This document shows, piece by piece, positions 17,141 through 27,448 of a stretch of DNA of 64,000 bases. The notes under the pieces are model-generated. The model was given only the letters and a program-made list of their open reading frames with translations, did not search any database and was not told where the DNA came from. How positions within the stretch are numbered: the first letter of the stretch is position 1; the number at the start of each line of letters is the position of its first letter. Origin of the DNA: Ardenticatenales bacterium (lineage in GTDB: Bacteria > Chloroflexota > Anaerolineae > Ardenticatenales > Ardenticatenaceae); contig JACKAZ010000004.1 in assembly GCA_020634795.1 (NCBI GenBank), forward strand, positions 294,423 to 358,422, in the 5' to 3' direction. Both the position numbers and the translations under genes were made by a program.

Positions 17141-19891
17141 CTAATATTCAAGCTCACGGCCCAAAGTGATAAGGGTTAGTGCGATGGCTTCACCTGCTTG
17201 TTCCAGCTTGTCAGGGGATAGTATTTCAATCATATCCTGTGCGGTACGAGCTGTTTCTTCCCAACCTTGCCAATGGGGACGCACAGTCGGATATTTCTCG
17301 CTCTCTCCCGTAAATTGAGCCCTATAATCGTAGAGTAAGCTCAGGTTCAGTTGCTCGGCTTCGATTGACGCAGCCACACCCATCCTCTTAGCTGAGCGTT
17401 CAAGTAATTCCGCAATCCGAACTCCCCCCGCACTCGAGACGATTAACCCTTTCCCATCACCCGCACCAAGCCCACGCAGATAGACAACCGATTGTATGTC
17501 GAAGGCGCTGGCAAAGCCCTGGCGCGCCGTCAAGAACTGTTCGACATCGTGATCCGCCGCCCGCCAGCCACTATTGACCCAACCCTCGCCGCTATAGGCC
17601 ACAAAGAGGAAGCTTCGGTGAGCATTGTAATCGCTTATGTTCAAAGCGCGAATAATTTCTAACATGAGAGCGACTCCACTCGCATTGTCGTTCGCGGCAG
17701 GGGTCGGCGGTTGCCCCGGCACTATCGGTGGACTGTCGTAAGGTGCAAGTACTAATACTAACTCATCATTTAAGTCCTCTCTACTGCCTGGCAGGTGGCC
17801 GATGACGTTGACGATTTCTTGTTCATCACGCTGCGTTGAGACTGAAAGCGAGACCTCAGTCGGTATCAATAGTGTGAAAATCTCCTCTTCCCCCAATGCA
17901 TCACGACGTGAGATCAAAGAATCAGTGTTTTCGCCGCTTTCCGCAAGGAGTCGGTTAGCCGTTTCTAGTGTGATCCAGAAGATAGGGCTCTGTTCATTGT
18001 TCTCCGGATAGCCACAGCTGACTGCACTGCGCGGGGAGTAGCTGTATTCGCGAGCAATATTATGTGTCTGATCTGTCACAATCAAAATGGCCTGATGGGG
18101 TGCAAATAGTGCATAGGACAAATCCGCCTCATCAAGCAGCAGTAATACATCATCCTCACTGTCCAGGCTGCTCAGTGCAGAGGCAAAATGTTGCCAATCT
18201 CGACTTGGATCTTTTTCGGTATCTGCAGCTAAGACAATCCGCACCTTACCCTCCCCACTACCACTTATTTGGTAGTTAGCAGGATAGGGCGCGTAATCCT
18301 CCCTATAGGTCAAGCTATCAACGCCGCCGATAACGCTCATAAGCGGCGGGGAGTCAAGAACGGAATACTGCCGGGTATCCGTCTGGAAATAACTGAGATC
18401 CTCCCCGCCACCTTGCAATCCTAACACCTTGAATTCATCCGCGATATAATTAGCTGCATCTCGCATTCCTTTACTGCCGAGTGCCCGATTTCCAAAGGTA
18501 GGATCGCTCAGATTCTCGGCTTGTGCGAGCGCTTGTTTCCCATCAACAATGCTTGCTTGTTGCTTGTAGGTGGCAATCGGACCTATGTTGTCGCGCGCCC
18601 ATCCAACCGCAAAAAAGATGAGCAGCGCCGCCACAAGCATATAGCGATTAAAAAGGAGACCTGCGTGGAAGCGGCCTTGATCAGTCAACCGGCGTAAACC
18701 TTCGCCAAGCAGGTTGAAGCCAAGGATCGAAATGAAAAATGCGGCTGCGGGATAGATTGCCACCCACGGTGATGCAAATGCGCGTCGACGTGCATCACTG
18801 AGTAGCGACCCCCATTCGGGGATATCAGCAAAGAAGCCTACGCCTCCATAAAAGACTCCGCCCCCGATGAAGATATTGAGGAAACCCAATTCACCCAATA
18901 GCATGAGAACCGCACCCATTTCTAATGCAGAAAATGCAATCAGCGTGGGCAGCAAATTGGGGAAGAGATGGCGCAGTAAAATGCGCGGCGTGGTCGCGCC
19001 GACCGCGCGGGCGCTCTCAATCCAGGGAAGGGGACGCATAGCGATGGTTTCGCTGCGAACATATTGCATGGTCTCACCCCATCCTACGACGCAAAAGGCT
19101 ATTACGAAAGGCATCATTCCTTTGCGGATGTCCAATGCTAGGATCAGTAACATAGCCAATAGCAGTGTCGGGAAGGCCGCGATCACCTCAGCAGAACCGC
19201 TAATAACTCGCTCTACCCAACTACCATCCCACCAGCCTGCAACCGCACCGAGCAAAGTCCCCACCATTAGTCGCGCCCCCATCGCCAAGAGCGCGAGGGT
19301 TAGGGTTTGTTGTGCTCCTACTAATACCAAACTTAGAATATCTCGTCCCAGCAAGTCTGTACCCCACGGAAATCGCGGCTGTGGTGGCAGCGGTGGTCGC
19401 TGAATGGCTCCCCCTTGGATGTCGACCGCAATCAAGGCGTAAGGACTGCGCGGTGCAAGCGTAGGCCCAAAGAAGTAGAGGATGGCAAGGCCAATGACGA
19501 TCAAACTACCAACGACCAATGGCAGGTTGAACATGCCACGCAATCTTCGATCTCTGCGTCGAATAGGTTTCGTCACGGTATTAGATAAAGAACCTTCGCC
19601 AGCCGTGAGGAGATCGCGGAAGGGGTCGGGCTCGGAGGGGCGTATGCGTCTTGCCCACCATTGGCTTAGCGGGTTGTTGAGGATCAGTTCTTGTAAGGTT
19701 TCTATGATGTCGCGGGCCCTCGACCGTCTCGGGCTGCCCATGCTCTGATCTACTTGGCTCTCTTTCAACCGTGGATCAATTGATCGGTAGCTGGCATCGA
19801 GTAGCAGGTTCACGCTCACAATAATCATGCCAAATGCCACTACCAGTGGCAGTGTAAGGTTGTCGTCCTGGCGGGCGATACTCTTAACTAA
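17141..19891 (-). pseudogene. DppB-DppC-M28 fusion protein, C-terminal part (cut by IS630)
   Basis: This is the 3' part of one gene whose 5' part is 21033-21815. From the IS junction it reads LVKSIARQDDNLTLPLVVAFG, the last DppB helix, then a DPRLKES linker, and then a complete DppC-like permease (RRDRRLRGMFN, WGTDLLGRDILSLVL, EAA loop SARAVGATTPRILLRHLFPN). One more membrane helix near GLLFNRYMLVAALLIFFAVG leads to an extracytoplasmic domain of about 480 residues of peptidase family M28. There the zinc motif reads VLAPYDSPP (His replaced by Pro), ANDNASGVA keeps an Asp, and SGEGWVNSG has lost the second Glu. The domain is therefore probably not catalytic. An internal ATG at 19840 could still express the DppC-M28 part. 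Confidence 0.85.
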
Positions 19892-19925
19892 TAGAGAAAT
19901 TGGTTAGAAGTGGTATAATGAAGGG

Positions 19926-20510
19926 ATGAGCAAAAAAAGACAACTCCTAGACGAAGCAAAGCAAGAAGAATTGATGCGCGCCTATCAGAATACCAACAAT
20001 GGGCCGCTACGGACCCGCTATCAAGCGGTGCGATTGTATGGAATGGGCTATAAAGTCGACGAAATCCTTACCATTACCGGCTGCAGTGTAAGCCGTCTGC
20101 GTGCTTGGTATGCGAAATATTTGGCCGATGGGCTGAACGCTTTGATCGATCAACGCCAAGGCGGGAATCACTATCGCCTGAGTGCCGAGCAGAAAGCAGA
20201 ACTTAGCGAGCGCTTGCAACACTACACGCCCGCCCAGCTGTTTGGCACAAAGGCGGCCACCAGTGACGGTCAGTTTTGGAGTGTGCCTGATTTGGCAGCC
20301 GCCATTGAACGCTGGTACGCGGTGCGCTATGATAGCCTCACATCCTATCGCGCCTTGTTCAAGGAATGCCGCTTCAGCTACCAGAAAAGTAGCGGTGTCT
20401 ACCAATCACGCAATGAAAATGACGTGGCAGAGTATTCTGCCGCGTTGGAAAAAAAAGGTGGTGGATTGCTATTTGGAAGCACCACAGACCCTCTTTTTAG
20501 CCGAGGATGA
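19926..20510 (+). CDS. IS630 transposase, first frame (DNA-binding part)
   Basis: 194 codons. The N-terminal half is a helix-turn-helix pair (VRLYGMGYKVDEILTITGCS, VSRLRAWYAKYLADGL) followed by a winged-helix-like region. The frame reaches an A8 tract at 20449-20456 and ends soon after in unrelated sequence. The catalytic domain continues one base out of phase, so slippage at A8 that skips one base would fuse the two parts. GAAGGG lies just upstream of the ATG. Confidence 0.85.
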   Translation: MSKKRQLLDEAKQEELMRAYQNTNNGPLRTRYQAVRLYGMGYKVDEILTITGCSVSRLRAWYAKYLADGLNALIDQRQGGNHYRLSAEQKAELSERLQHYTPAQLFGTKAATSDGQFWSVPDLAAAIERWYAVRYDSLTSYRALFKECRFSYQKSSGVYQSRNENDVAEYSAALEKKGGGLLFGSTTDPLFSRG

Positions 20511-21024
20511 GGCCTGCCTTTACTTACAAGCGACCACCACTCATGTCTGGGCACCACTAGGACAAACGCCCGTTGTCAAGATAGCTGCCAACCGCGAGTG
20601 CCAACACTTCTATGGAACTCTCAACCTTTTGACGGGCGAAGAGATCGCGATGAAGGCGGCGCGTTGCAATTCAGTTACCACGGCTGAACACCTGCAGCAG
20701 GTGCTAGACCACTATCCCGATGTCCCCATCGTTATGCTTTGGGATCGCGCACCTTGGCATCAAGGCGAGGCGGTGCGCCAGCTTGTTGCTGATAACCCGC
20801 GCTTAGAATTGATGCGCTTGCCGACGGCAGCGCCTGACCTCAATCCACAGGAGCATGTCTGGAAAGCCGTGCGGGCGGCGCAGAGTCACAATCACACCAC
20901 CACGCGCCTTACTGATTTGAGCGACAGATGGCTAGATCATCTCACTTCAACCAACTTTCCTTCTTCTCTGCTTGATGATTTCAACCTTCCGCTACTCAAA
21001 GCTCTTTCTACTATTTCTACCTGA
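20449..21024 (+). CDS. IS630 transposase, second frame (catalytic part)
   Basis: 191 codons from the A8 tract carry the DDE domain: LFLAEDEACLYLQ with the first Asp, VPIVMLWDRAPWHQGEAVRQL with the second, and LNPQEHVWKAVRAAQ with the Glu. The frame is open upstream to 20182, but that section is antisense to nothing useful and duplicates DNA read in the first frame. It would be expressed by frameshifting. The tract is conserved in the truncated copy at 12 kb. Confidence 0.85.
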   Translation, partial: KKKVVDCYLEAPQTLFLAEDEACLYLQATTTHVWAPLGQTPVVKIAANRECQHFYGTLNLLTGEEIAMKAARCNSVTTAEHLQQVLDHYPDVPIVMLWDRAPWHQGEAVRQLVADNPRLELMRLPTAAPDLNPQEHVWKAVRAAQSHNHTTTRLTDLSDRWLDHLTSTNFPSSLLDDFNLPLLKALSTIST

Positions 21025-21032
21025 TTTCTCTA

Positions 21033-21815
21033 TAAGAGGGCACCTGCCCCATTCCAACCGAAGAAGATTTCAACCACGGGTAGACTACTAAGCGAGAACC
21101 GGAGTGAGATGCCAACCGTTGTGAGTATCGGGATCAGTGCATTGCGTAACGTATGACGCACAAAGATGAGTGGCTCGCTCAACCCTTTTGTACGTGCCAT
21201 ACTAATGAAATCTTTACCTTGAATATCCTGCAGCGACAATGCACTAACTCGCGCTATTTGGGCAATGGGACGTGCCGCCAAAACAAGGGCTGGTAGAATG
21301 ATGTGCGAATCCCACCCAAAGCCGCCGACCGGCACCAGAAGATCGCCCGTTATATCCTGCCATCTCAACACGAAGCGCTGTAGTAGAATGATTGCGAAGA
21401 AGCTGGGAATCGAGATGCCGATCAGTGAAAGCAACATGCCGAGGAGAGCACCTGGTCCGTTCTGCCAACGGGCCGTTATCATCCCTAGCGGGACGCCAAT
21501 GAGAACCGCAAAAAATAACGAAGCACCAAGTAGTACAAGACTCTTGGGAAGAGCCTCTTGCACTGTAGGCCAGACTGCAACCGGAGCACGCGTCAAGCTA
21601 CCTGCCTCGGTAAGTCCAAGATCACCCGTTGCCAAACGTTGAAAATACCTCGGTGTTTCTTGTGCTGTGCGTTGCAGGGCATCAGTCCAACCATCGCCAC
21701 GAGCCAATGCCAACAATACATAGGTAAAGGCAACTAGGCAGACCAAAGTGAACGCCGCTATGGCAAGACGGGGCAAGAGTGTCTTCAGGGAGGCGATTGT
21801 ACGCTTCATGGTCAT
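21033..21815 (-). pseudogene. DppB-DppC-M28 fusion protein, N-terminal part (cut by IS630)
   Basis: 260 codons of a DppB-type peptide/nickel ABC permease: an N-terminal membrane helix (RLAIAAFTLVCLVAFTYVLL), a periplasmic loop, four further helices and the EAA loop MARTKGLSEPLIFVRHTLRN that contacts the ATPase. It ends GWNGAGALL at the IS630 border, where the element adds a TAG stop. GGAG precedes the two close ATGs (21815, 21809). It is the 5' part of the gene continuing at 19891. No substrate-binding protein or ATPase gene is next to it. Confidence 0.88.
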
Positions 21816-21889
21816 TCGCTCCGGCGTTGTGGCGGTAAGGCAAGTCTCAGTACTTTAAAAATAACGCCCGATCTGACACACTTTAGGAG

Positions 21890-21974
21890 TAATACCAATT
21901 TGAACTGGGAGGAGTGCATTGTCTAGGGTGAAATCACCTCTATAATGCAACCCTCTCAATCCGATTTGGTATAA
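21890..21974 (+). repeat. short MITE-like element with TAATACCAA ends
   Basis: It starts TAATACCAATTTGAA and ends CCGATTTGGTATAA, with an inner inverted pair (GGGAGG...CCCTC, TGCATT...AATGCA). The ends match the 172-bp elements at 40038 and 60607, but the REP-like core is absent. Confidence 0.65.
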
Positions 21975-22029
21975 GAAGCCAAGCAGTGAATCAGATCGGA
22001 GCGCAAAATGGATGATAAACAAAGTCTTG

Positions 22030-22665
22030 ATTAAAGGCTTAAACCACTGCCTCAGGCAGTGGAATAGGTAATGGTTGTACCAGTGTATTGAGAATGACGA
22101 GTATCATGAATCAACCTGGAAGGTGCGAAACTAACAGGAGATTCATAATGACTCGTCAATTCAAGAAGTTATCGCATTCGCTGTACGAGTGCAAATACCA
22201 TGTGGTGTTTTGTCCGAAGTATCGATATCGAATACTACAAACAGAAGTACGGGCGTATGTCACGCAGCAGGTGTATGTGCTGTGTGAGCAAAAAGACGGA
22301 GTGGAAGAGTTGGAGATGAACGTACAGGCCGATCACGTGCATCTGATACTGTCGGTACCGCCAAAGTATGCGGTCTCGACAGTAATGGGCTTTCTGAAAG
22401 GGAAGCTGGCACTGCGAATGTTCGACCAGTTTCCAGAACTGCGGAGACGGTACTGGGGCCAGCACGTATGGTCGCGTGGGTATTGCGTAAGTACGGTGGG
22501 CTTAGACGAAGAGCGCATCCGCAAATACGTGGCATGGCAAGAGAAAAAAGGTCAGGACGCTGAGCAAGGACGACTGTTTGACTAACCATCCCCTTCAATA
22601 GAACCGTAATAGCGCACCTTCCAGGGCTAACATTCAAGCCACCGCCTCTGGCGGTGGTCATTGAC
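22030..22665 (+). mobile_element. IS200/IS605-type insertion sequence
   Basis: A single Y1 transposase gene is bounded by two subterminal hairpins: CCACTGCCTCAGGCAGTGG at 22044-22062 and CCACCGCCTCTGGCGGTGG at 22639-22657. There are no inverted terminal repeats, as expected for this family. Exact cleavage sites are not determined. Confidence 0.85.
22148..22585 (+). CDS. tnpA: IS200-type Y1 transposase TnpA
   Basis: 145 residues, the normal size. FCPKYRYRIL is a conserved family block, VQADHVHLILSVPP supplies the HxH metal motif of HUH nucleases near residue 64, and the nucleophilic tyrosine is in the C-terminal helix (RIRKYVAWQEKKGQD). The ATG at 22148 has AGGAG upstream. No TnpB accompanies it. 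It appears intact. Confidence 0.92.
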   Translation: MTRQFKKLSHSLYECKYHVVFCPKYRYRILQTEVRAYVTQQVYVLCEQKDGVEELEMNVQADHVHLILSVPPKYAVSTVMGFLKGKLALRMFDQFPELRRRYWGQHVWSRGYCVSTVGLDEERIRKYVAWQEKKGQDAEQGRLFD

Positions 22666-23000
22666 TTTAAGCAAGTTCGCAGCAGTTTTCAGGCATTGAT
22701 GGAAGAGAGTGGGTTTGAAGCCCAGAGCGATAACTTGACATCTGAGAAATTGGGGGATGTACTAGGGTTGGCAGCGGTAACGCAAGGAACGATTCACAGC
22801 GCGACGACATCATTGGAAGATGTGCCAACGAGTGCCACCGTGTTGAACCCTCTGCGGACAGGGTGGTTAGACCAAGTCTCGATCGAAGCACTCAATGACC
22901 AACTCAATGAGCGCTTGGTTAGTCAACTGCCTTCGGGAATTGTGGGCAAGCGACTGCCTACCTGTTCGCGGTCGGGGTCAGCATCGGGGCGCGATCGAGT
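22657..23000 (+). pseudogene. possible N-terminal transposase remnant
   Basis: Directly after the IS200 right end, a frame reads SFQALMEESGFEAQSDNLTS, EKLGDVLGLAAVT and SIEALNDQLNERLVSQL. This resembles the helical N-terminal region of some IS4-family transposases (xxLxxxTGFxxRxSKLT...LDQRF). No start or catalytic region is present, and the frame dissolves before comM. The assignment is weak. Confidence 0.3.
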
Positions 23001-23021
23001 AGCTTCGCCCCCCTACGGTTT

Positions 23022-24554
23022 TTACGCCGTGGCCCGGCGTTGGCGATACTGCAACGCTTCCGCGATGTGTGCGGTGCCGATCACGGGCTGACCGTCGAGG
23101 TCGGCGATGGTGCGGCCAAGTTTGAGGATGCGATGATAGGCCCGCGCCGAAAGCTGCATCTGGCGGACCGCCGCCTTCAACAGGAGTTGGCTCTCCTTCT
23201 CGATGCGACAGAACTGTCGTATCTCCGCTGTTCCCATGTCGGCGTTGCACCACAGATGGGGCAGGTGCTCCAAACGCCCCTGTTGAATCCTGCGTGCCGC
23301 TTCCACTCGGCCTCGGATCGTGGCCGACGGCTCACCGAGCCGATCCGACGCGAGTTTCTCCCACTCGACACGAGGCACTTCGATATGGATATCAAAGCGA
23401 TCCATCAGTGGACCAGAGATGCGCTGCTGGTAACGCAGTACGGTCGATGTCGAGCAGGTACATTCTCGAATGGGGTCAGTTGCGTACCCGCAAGGACAGG
23501 GATTCATGGCGCCAACGAGCACGAAATTGGCCGGAAAGGTGAGCGATCCGCGTGCGCGTGAGATCGTGATCAACTTGTCCTCTAGGGGTTGTCTCAGGGT
23601 TTCCAATGTCTTCGTCCCGAATTCGACCAGTTCGTCGAGAAAGAGGACCCCCTTGTGGGCCAGCGAGATTTCTCCTGGCCGGGGCCATGTGCCGCCCCCC
23701 ACCAAACCGGCATGGGAAATGGTGTGATGGGGTGCCCGAAAAGGGCGATGGCGCATCAACGGCAAATCGGGGGGAAGCTGATCGGCCACACTGTAGATGC
23801 TGGTAATTTCGAGTTGTTCCTCGAGCGTCATCTGCGGCAAGATCGACGGCAGCGATCGTGCCATCAAGGTCTTGCCCGTCCCGGGCGGTCCGCTGAAAAG
23901 TACGTTATGTCCGCCTGCCGCTGCAACTTCTAACGCGCGTTTGGCATGTTCTTGGCCCTTGATCAGGCTAAAGTCCGACTCATAATCGAGCGGCGAGCGT
24001 TGGTGATCCAGCGGGACGATGGGGTCAACCGGTTGGCGTTCTTTCAGCCCGTTCAAATGATCGATCAATTCGCGCAGGGAACTGATCGCATAGACCTTTA
24101 CATCTGGGATGAGGGCGGCTTCCGGGGCATCAACCGCCGGAACGAAGAGCCGTTGGACATGTCGTTGCCGCGCCAACATCGCCAGCGGGAGGATCCCGCT
24201 TACATGCCGAACCGCGCCATCCAAAGACAGCTCGCCGATCACCATGGCGCTGTTGATCTCACAATTCAACTGACCGGTTGCCAAAAGCAGGCCAAGGGCG
24301 ATAGGGAGATCATAGACAGGGCCTACTTTTCGGATATTGGCGGGGGCGAGATTCACCGTCAAGCGCTGGCGCGTGAAATAGCAGCCGCTGTTTAGCAGGG
24401 CAGAACGAACGCGCTCCACACTTTCTCTGACGGCGGCGTCGGGCAACCCCACCACAGTGACACGACCCGCCTGCCCGCGTGTCACATCCACTTCGACCGT
24501 CACGGGTACGCCATCTAGTCCCACAATGGCACAACTTTGTACCGTCGCAAGCAT
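23022..24554 (-). CDS. comM: YifB/ComM-family Mg-chelatase-like AAA+ ATPase
   Basis: A 510-residue helicase-like ATPase. ComM in naturally competent bacteria promotes branch migration during DNA integration. The N-terminal domain begins MLATVQSCAIVGLDGVPV and has the family block GLPDAAVRESVERVRSAL. Walker A is GPPGTGKTLMARSLP near residue 215 and Walker B VLFLDELVEF near 300. Cys residues in NPCPCGYATDPIRECTCS form the usual cluster, and the C-terminus is the Mg_chelatase_C domain. GGAG lies seven bases before the ATG at 24554, eight codons inside the longest frame. It is a single gene with no competence cluster nearby. Confidence 0.9.
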   Translation of the reverse strand: MLATVQSCAIVGLDGVPVTVEVDVTRGQAGRVTVVGLPDAAVRESVERVRSALLNSGCYFTRQRLTVNLAPANIRKVGPVYDLPIALGLLLATGQLNCEINSAMVIGELSLDGAVRHVSGILPLAMLARQRHVQRLFVPAVDAPEAALIPDVKVYAISSLRELIDHLNGLKERQPVDPIVPLDHQRSPLDYESDFSLIKGQEHAKRALEVAAAGGHNVLFSGPPGTGKTLMARSLPSILPQMTLEEQLEITSIYSVADQLPPDLPLMRHRPFRAPHHTISHAGLVGGGTWPRPGEISLAHKGVLFLDELVEFGTKTLETLRQPLEDKLITISRARGSLTFPANFVLVGAMNPCPCGYATDPIRECTCSTSTVLRYQQRISGPLMDRFDIHIEVPRVEWEKLASDRLGEPSATIRGRVEAARRIQQGRLEHLPHLWCNADMGTAEIRQFCRIEKESQLLLKAAVRQMQLSARAYHRILKLGRTIADLDGQPVIGTAHIAEALQYRQRRATA

Positions 24555-24953
24555 CTTTTTTCTCCGATTTGTTTGCAACGCCGTAGATTCCCCGACGAAC
24601 AGAGATGGCCGCCGCCGAGGCCCGGGCGTGAGATCGACCTCGACCGCGATGGGCAGCGCCGCTCACCCTGCGACGGCAGAGCGCTGCCCCGTGGTCAGCT
24701 TCGCATCCCCCTCGCAGCGCGCCGTTCCCATTCAAGGGTTGGGCATCGTGTTGGCCTCGTTCCCACAAGGAGAACAACGGCGACCGGCGAGGGAATGACG
24801 GTTGGCTGGAGGAATGGTGGAGTTATGGGAGAGTTTGGGGGCTGGCGCTAAGCGTCAAGCGTTCTGCGCCCTGCGTTACGCAGACGACCCCACAGCCCGC
24901 AACCATCCCGACCATCACCCGCCTGAAAGTCGAACCGCTCGGCCTCAATAGGC
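24555..24953. other. noncoding spacer between comM and the tRNA cluster
   Basis: Roughly 400 bp contain no convincing gene. I see a GC-rich stretch, a G-rich GGAGTTATGGGAGAGTTTGG patch reminiscent of the 9-bp repeat family, and degraded AACGCAG-like units near 24860-24890. Confidence 0.5.
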
Positions 24954-24981
24954 TTGACAGAAGGGCGACATCCGCTACACT
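24954..24981 (+). promoter_or_regulatory. promoter of the tRNA cluster
   Basis: TTGACA (24954-24959), a 16-bp spacer and TACACT (24976-24981), ending 15 bases before the first tRNA. Confidence 0.8.
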
Positions 24982-24996
24982 AAACGGGCTGGGATT

Positions 24997-25068
24997 GCCG
25001 GCGTAGCTTAATGGCAAAGCAACCGCCTTGTAAGCGGTAGAGTGGGAGTTCGACTCTCCCCGCCGGCT
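24997..25068 (+). tRNA. tRNA-Thr (anticodon TGT)
   Basis: A 72-base cloverleaf. The acceptor GCCGGCG pairs with CGCCGGC. D arm AGCTTAATGGCAAAGCA, anticodon loop TTGTAAG region reading TGT, T arm GGGAGTTCGACTCTCCC. CCA is not encoded. First of three tRNAs before tuf. Confidence 0.95.
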
Positions 25069-25097
25069 TGATGGGTGGGTGTAGCCGCCCCGCCAAA

Positions 25098-25125
25098 TTG
25101 ACAAAACGGCGGGCTGCGGTACAAT
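25098..25125 (+). promoter_or_regulatory. internal promoter before tRNA-Tyr
   Basis: TTGACA (25098-25103), a 16-bp spacer and TACAAT (25120-25125), eleven bases upstream of tRNA-Tyr. Confidence 0.8.
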
Positions 25126-25135
25126 ACCCAAGTTC

Positions 25136-25220
25136 GTGGGTCCGTGTCCCGAGCGGCAAAGGGGGCTGACTGTAAATCAGCTGCGTAAGCTTCGCAGGTT
25201 CGAGTCCTGCCGGGCCCACT
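25136..25220 (+). tRNA. tRNA-Tyr (anticodon GTA)
   Basis: An 85-base class II tRNA. The acceptor GTGGGTC pairs with GGCCCAC. The anticodon stem CTGAC...ATCAG has a loop reading GTA, a long variable arm TGCGTAAGCTTCGCA follows, then T arm AGGTTCGAGTCCT. CCA is not encoded. Confidence 0.95.
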
Positions 25221-25228
25221 TTTTTCAT

Positions 25229-25300
25229 GCCTCCGTAGCTCAGGGGTAGAGCGCATTCTTGGTAAGAATGAGGTCACGAGTTCAAATCTCGTCGGAGGCT
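25229..25300 (+). tRNA. tRNA-Thr (anticodon GGT)
   Basis: A 72-base cloverleaf. The acceptor GCCTCCG pairs with CGGAGGC, the anticodon stem CATTC...GAATG encloses TTGGTAA, and the T arm is CGAGTTCAAATCTCG. It follows tRNA-Tyr by eight bases, so they are cotranscribed. Confidence 0.95.
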
Positions 25301-25305
25301 CTGCA

Positions 25306-25331
25306 AAGCTCTCATCATTGAGGGCTTTTTT
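25306..25331 (+). terminator. intrinsic terminator of the tRNA cluster
   Basis: AAGCTCTCA pairs with TGAGGGCTT around a four-base loop, followed by a T run. It separates the tRNA transcript from tuf. Confidence 0.8.
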
Positions 25332-25527
25332 GTTGTCTTTGGGCCGAGCGCAAAGGGACGGCGCTTTGGCCTGGGTTGAAGCCAGTGGCGCGACAGGGAC
25401 GCGAGGGTCTTTTCCTCTGATGCGTGTCGACATTGCCCTACAACGTTATGATCGATCTCTTTCACCGAGCGCCCCAAACTTCCACCTCTTGACTCGGGCT
25501 TCCGCCCTGAAATTCTGCCCACCACTT

Positions 25528-25556
25528 TTGACAGAAAAGGCCCTTTCTTCTATAAT
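25528..25556 (+). promoter_or_regulatory. tuf: consensus promoter of the tuf operon
   Basis: A perfect TTGACA (25528-25533), 17-bp spacer and perfect TATAAT (25551-25556). The leader to the tuf start is about 165 bases. The 200 bp between the tRNA terminator and this promoter show nothing else. Confidence 0.92.
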
Positions 25557-25728
25557 CCTGCGTCGATAGCGGTCTCTGGATGCAGCGGGGGCCGCTTTTA
25601 AGTGGGTTTAAGTCGCGCCCCGACATTCTTTTTGGACGGATTGTTGCGGATGCAGCGATCTCAACATCTATATCAGAGTGAATGGCGCTTCTGCGAAGAG
25701 GCGGCCACGTCAGGAGGAAGAGCTACTC

Positions 25729-26928
<1,200 letters not shown>

Positions 26929-26978
26929 GCCACGATACCCCGACGGCTGTCCCTCGGATAGAGACGAGATAAGGTGCG

Positions 26979-27007
26979 GGAGGGGGCCATACGCCCCCTC
27001 CTAATTT
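26979..27007 (+). terminator. hairpin between tuf and rpmG (terminator or attenuator)
   Basis: GGAGGGGGC (26979-26987) pairs with GCCCCCTCC (26993-27001) and is followed by TAATTTT. The short T tract suggests partial termination that would lower rpmG-secE-nusG relative to tuf. Confidence 0.7.
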
Positions 27008-27026
27008 TCGGAAAGCAGGATGAATC

Positions 27027-27191
27027 ATGGCAAGAAAAAAAGTACGGGATGTGATTACGCTCGCTTGTACTGAGTGCAAAGAACGTAACTACGTCAGCCA
27101 GAAGAACCGCCGCAACGATCAGCAGCGACTGGAATTGAACAAGTATTGCCCGCGATGCCGCTGTCACCGGATGCATCGCGAGACCAAATAA
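27027..27191 (+). CDS. rpmG: 50S ribosomal protein L33
   Basis: A 54-residue ribosomal protein, too short for many gene finders. It begins MARKKVRDVITLACTECKER and has two Cys pairs (CTEC and CPRC), so it is the zinc-binding C+ form. AAGCAGGA precedes the ATG. It follows tuf and is 18 bases upstream of secE, as in many bacteria. Confidence 0.95.
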   Translation: MARKKVRDVITLACTECKERNYVSQKNRRNDQQRLELNKYCPRCRCHRMHRETK

Positions 27192-27209
27192 CGTCACAAG
27201 GGGACGAGC

Positions 27210-27428
27210 ATGGCTAACGCAGTAGAGCCGCGCGAGCAGAACGCTGTAGCGCACTATCTCGAAGAGGTCCGTTCCGAGATCAGCAAGGTGGTCTGGCCCA
27301 CGCGGGAGCAAGTGATCAACCTCTCCATCGTTGTGATGACGGTGGTGGTGACGATGGCGATCTTCTTTGGAATCGCGGACCTTCTCTTTGGGGAGCTTGT
27401 TAAGGGTATTCTTAACCTGCTGGGTTAA
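27210..27428 (+). CDS. secE: preprotein translocase subunit SecE
   Basis: A 72-residue single-span membrane protein that stabilises SecY in the Sec translocon. The amphipathic helix and conserved VRSEISKVVWPTREQV block precede one transmembrane segment (SIVVMTVVVTMAIFFGIADL). This is the short form typical outside enterobacteria. AAGGGGACGAGC lies before the ATG. It is 20 bases upstream of nusG. Confidence 0.95.
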   Translation: MANAVEPREQNAVAHYLEEVRSEISKVVWPTREQVINLSIVVMTVVVTMAIFFGIADLLFGELVKGILNLLG

Positions 27429-27448
27429 GCGGCCAGAAAGGATCAGAT

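Larger units (their letters stand above)
19892..21032 (+). mobile_element. IS630-type insertion sequence, intact
   Basis: Inverted ends TAGAGAAAT (19892-19900) and ATTTCTCTA (21024-21032) flank two overlapping transposase frames. TAA stands directly outside both ends (19889-19891 and 21033-21035), consistent with the TA target duplication of this family plus one adjacent base. Deleting the element and one TAA restores the permease frame exactly. Length is 1141 bp. Confidence 0.92.
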
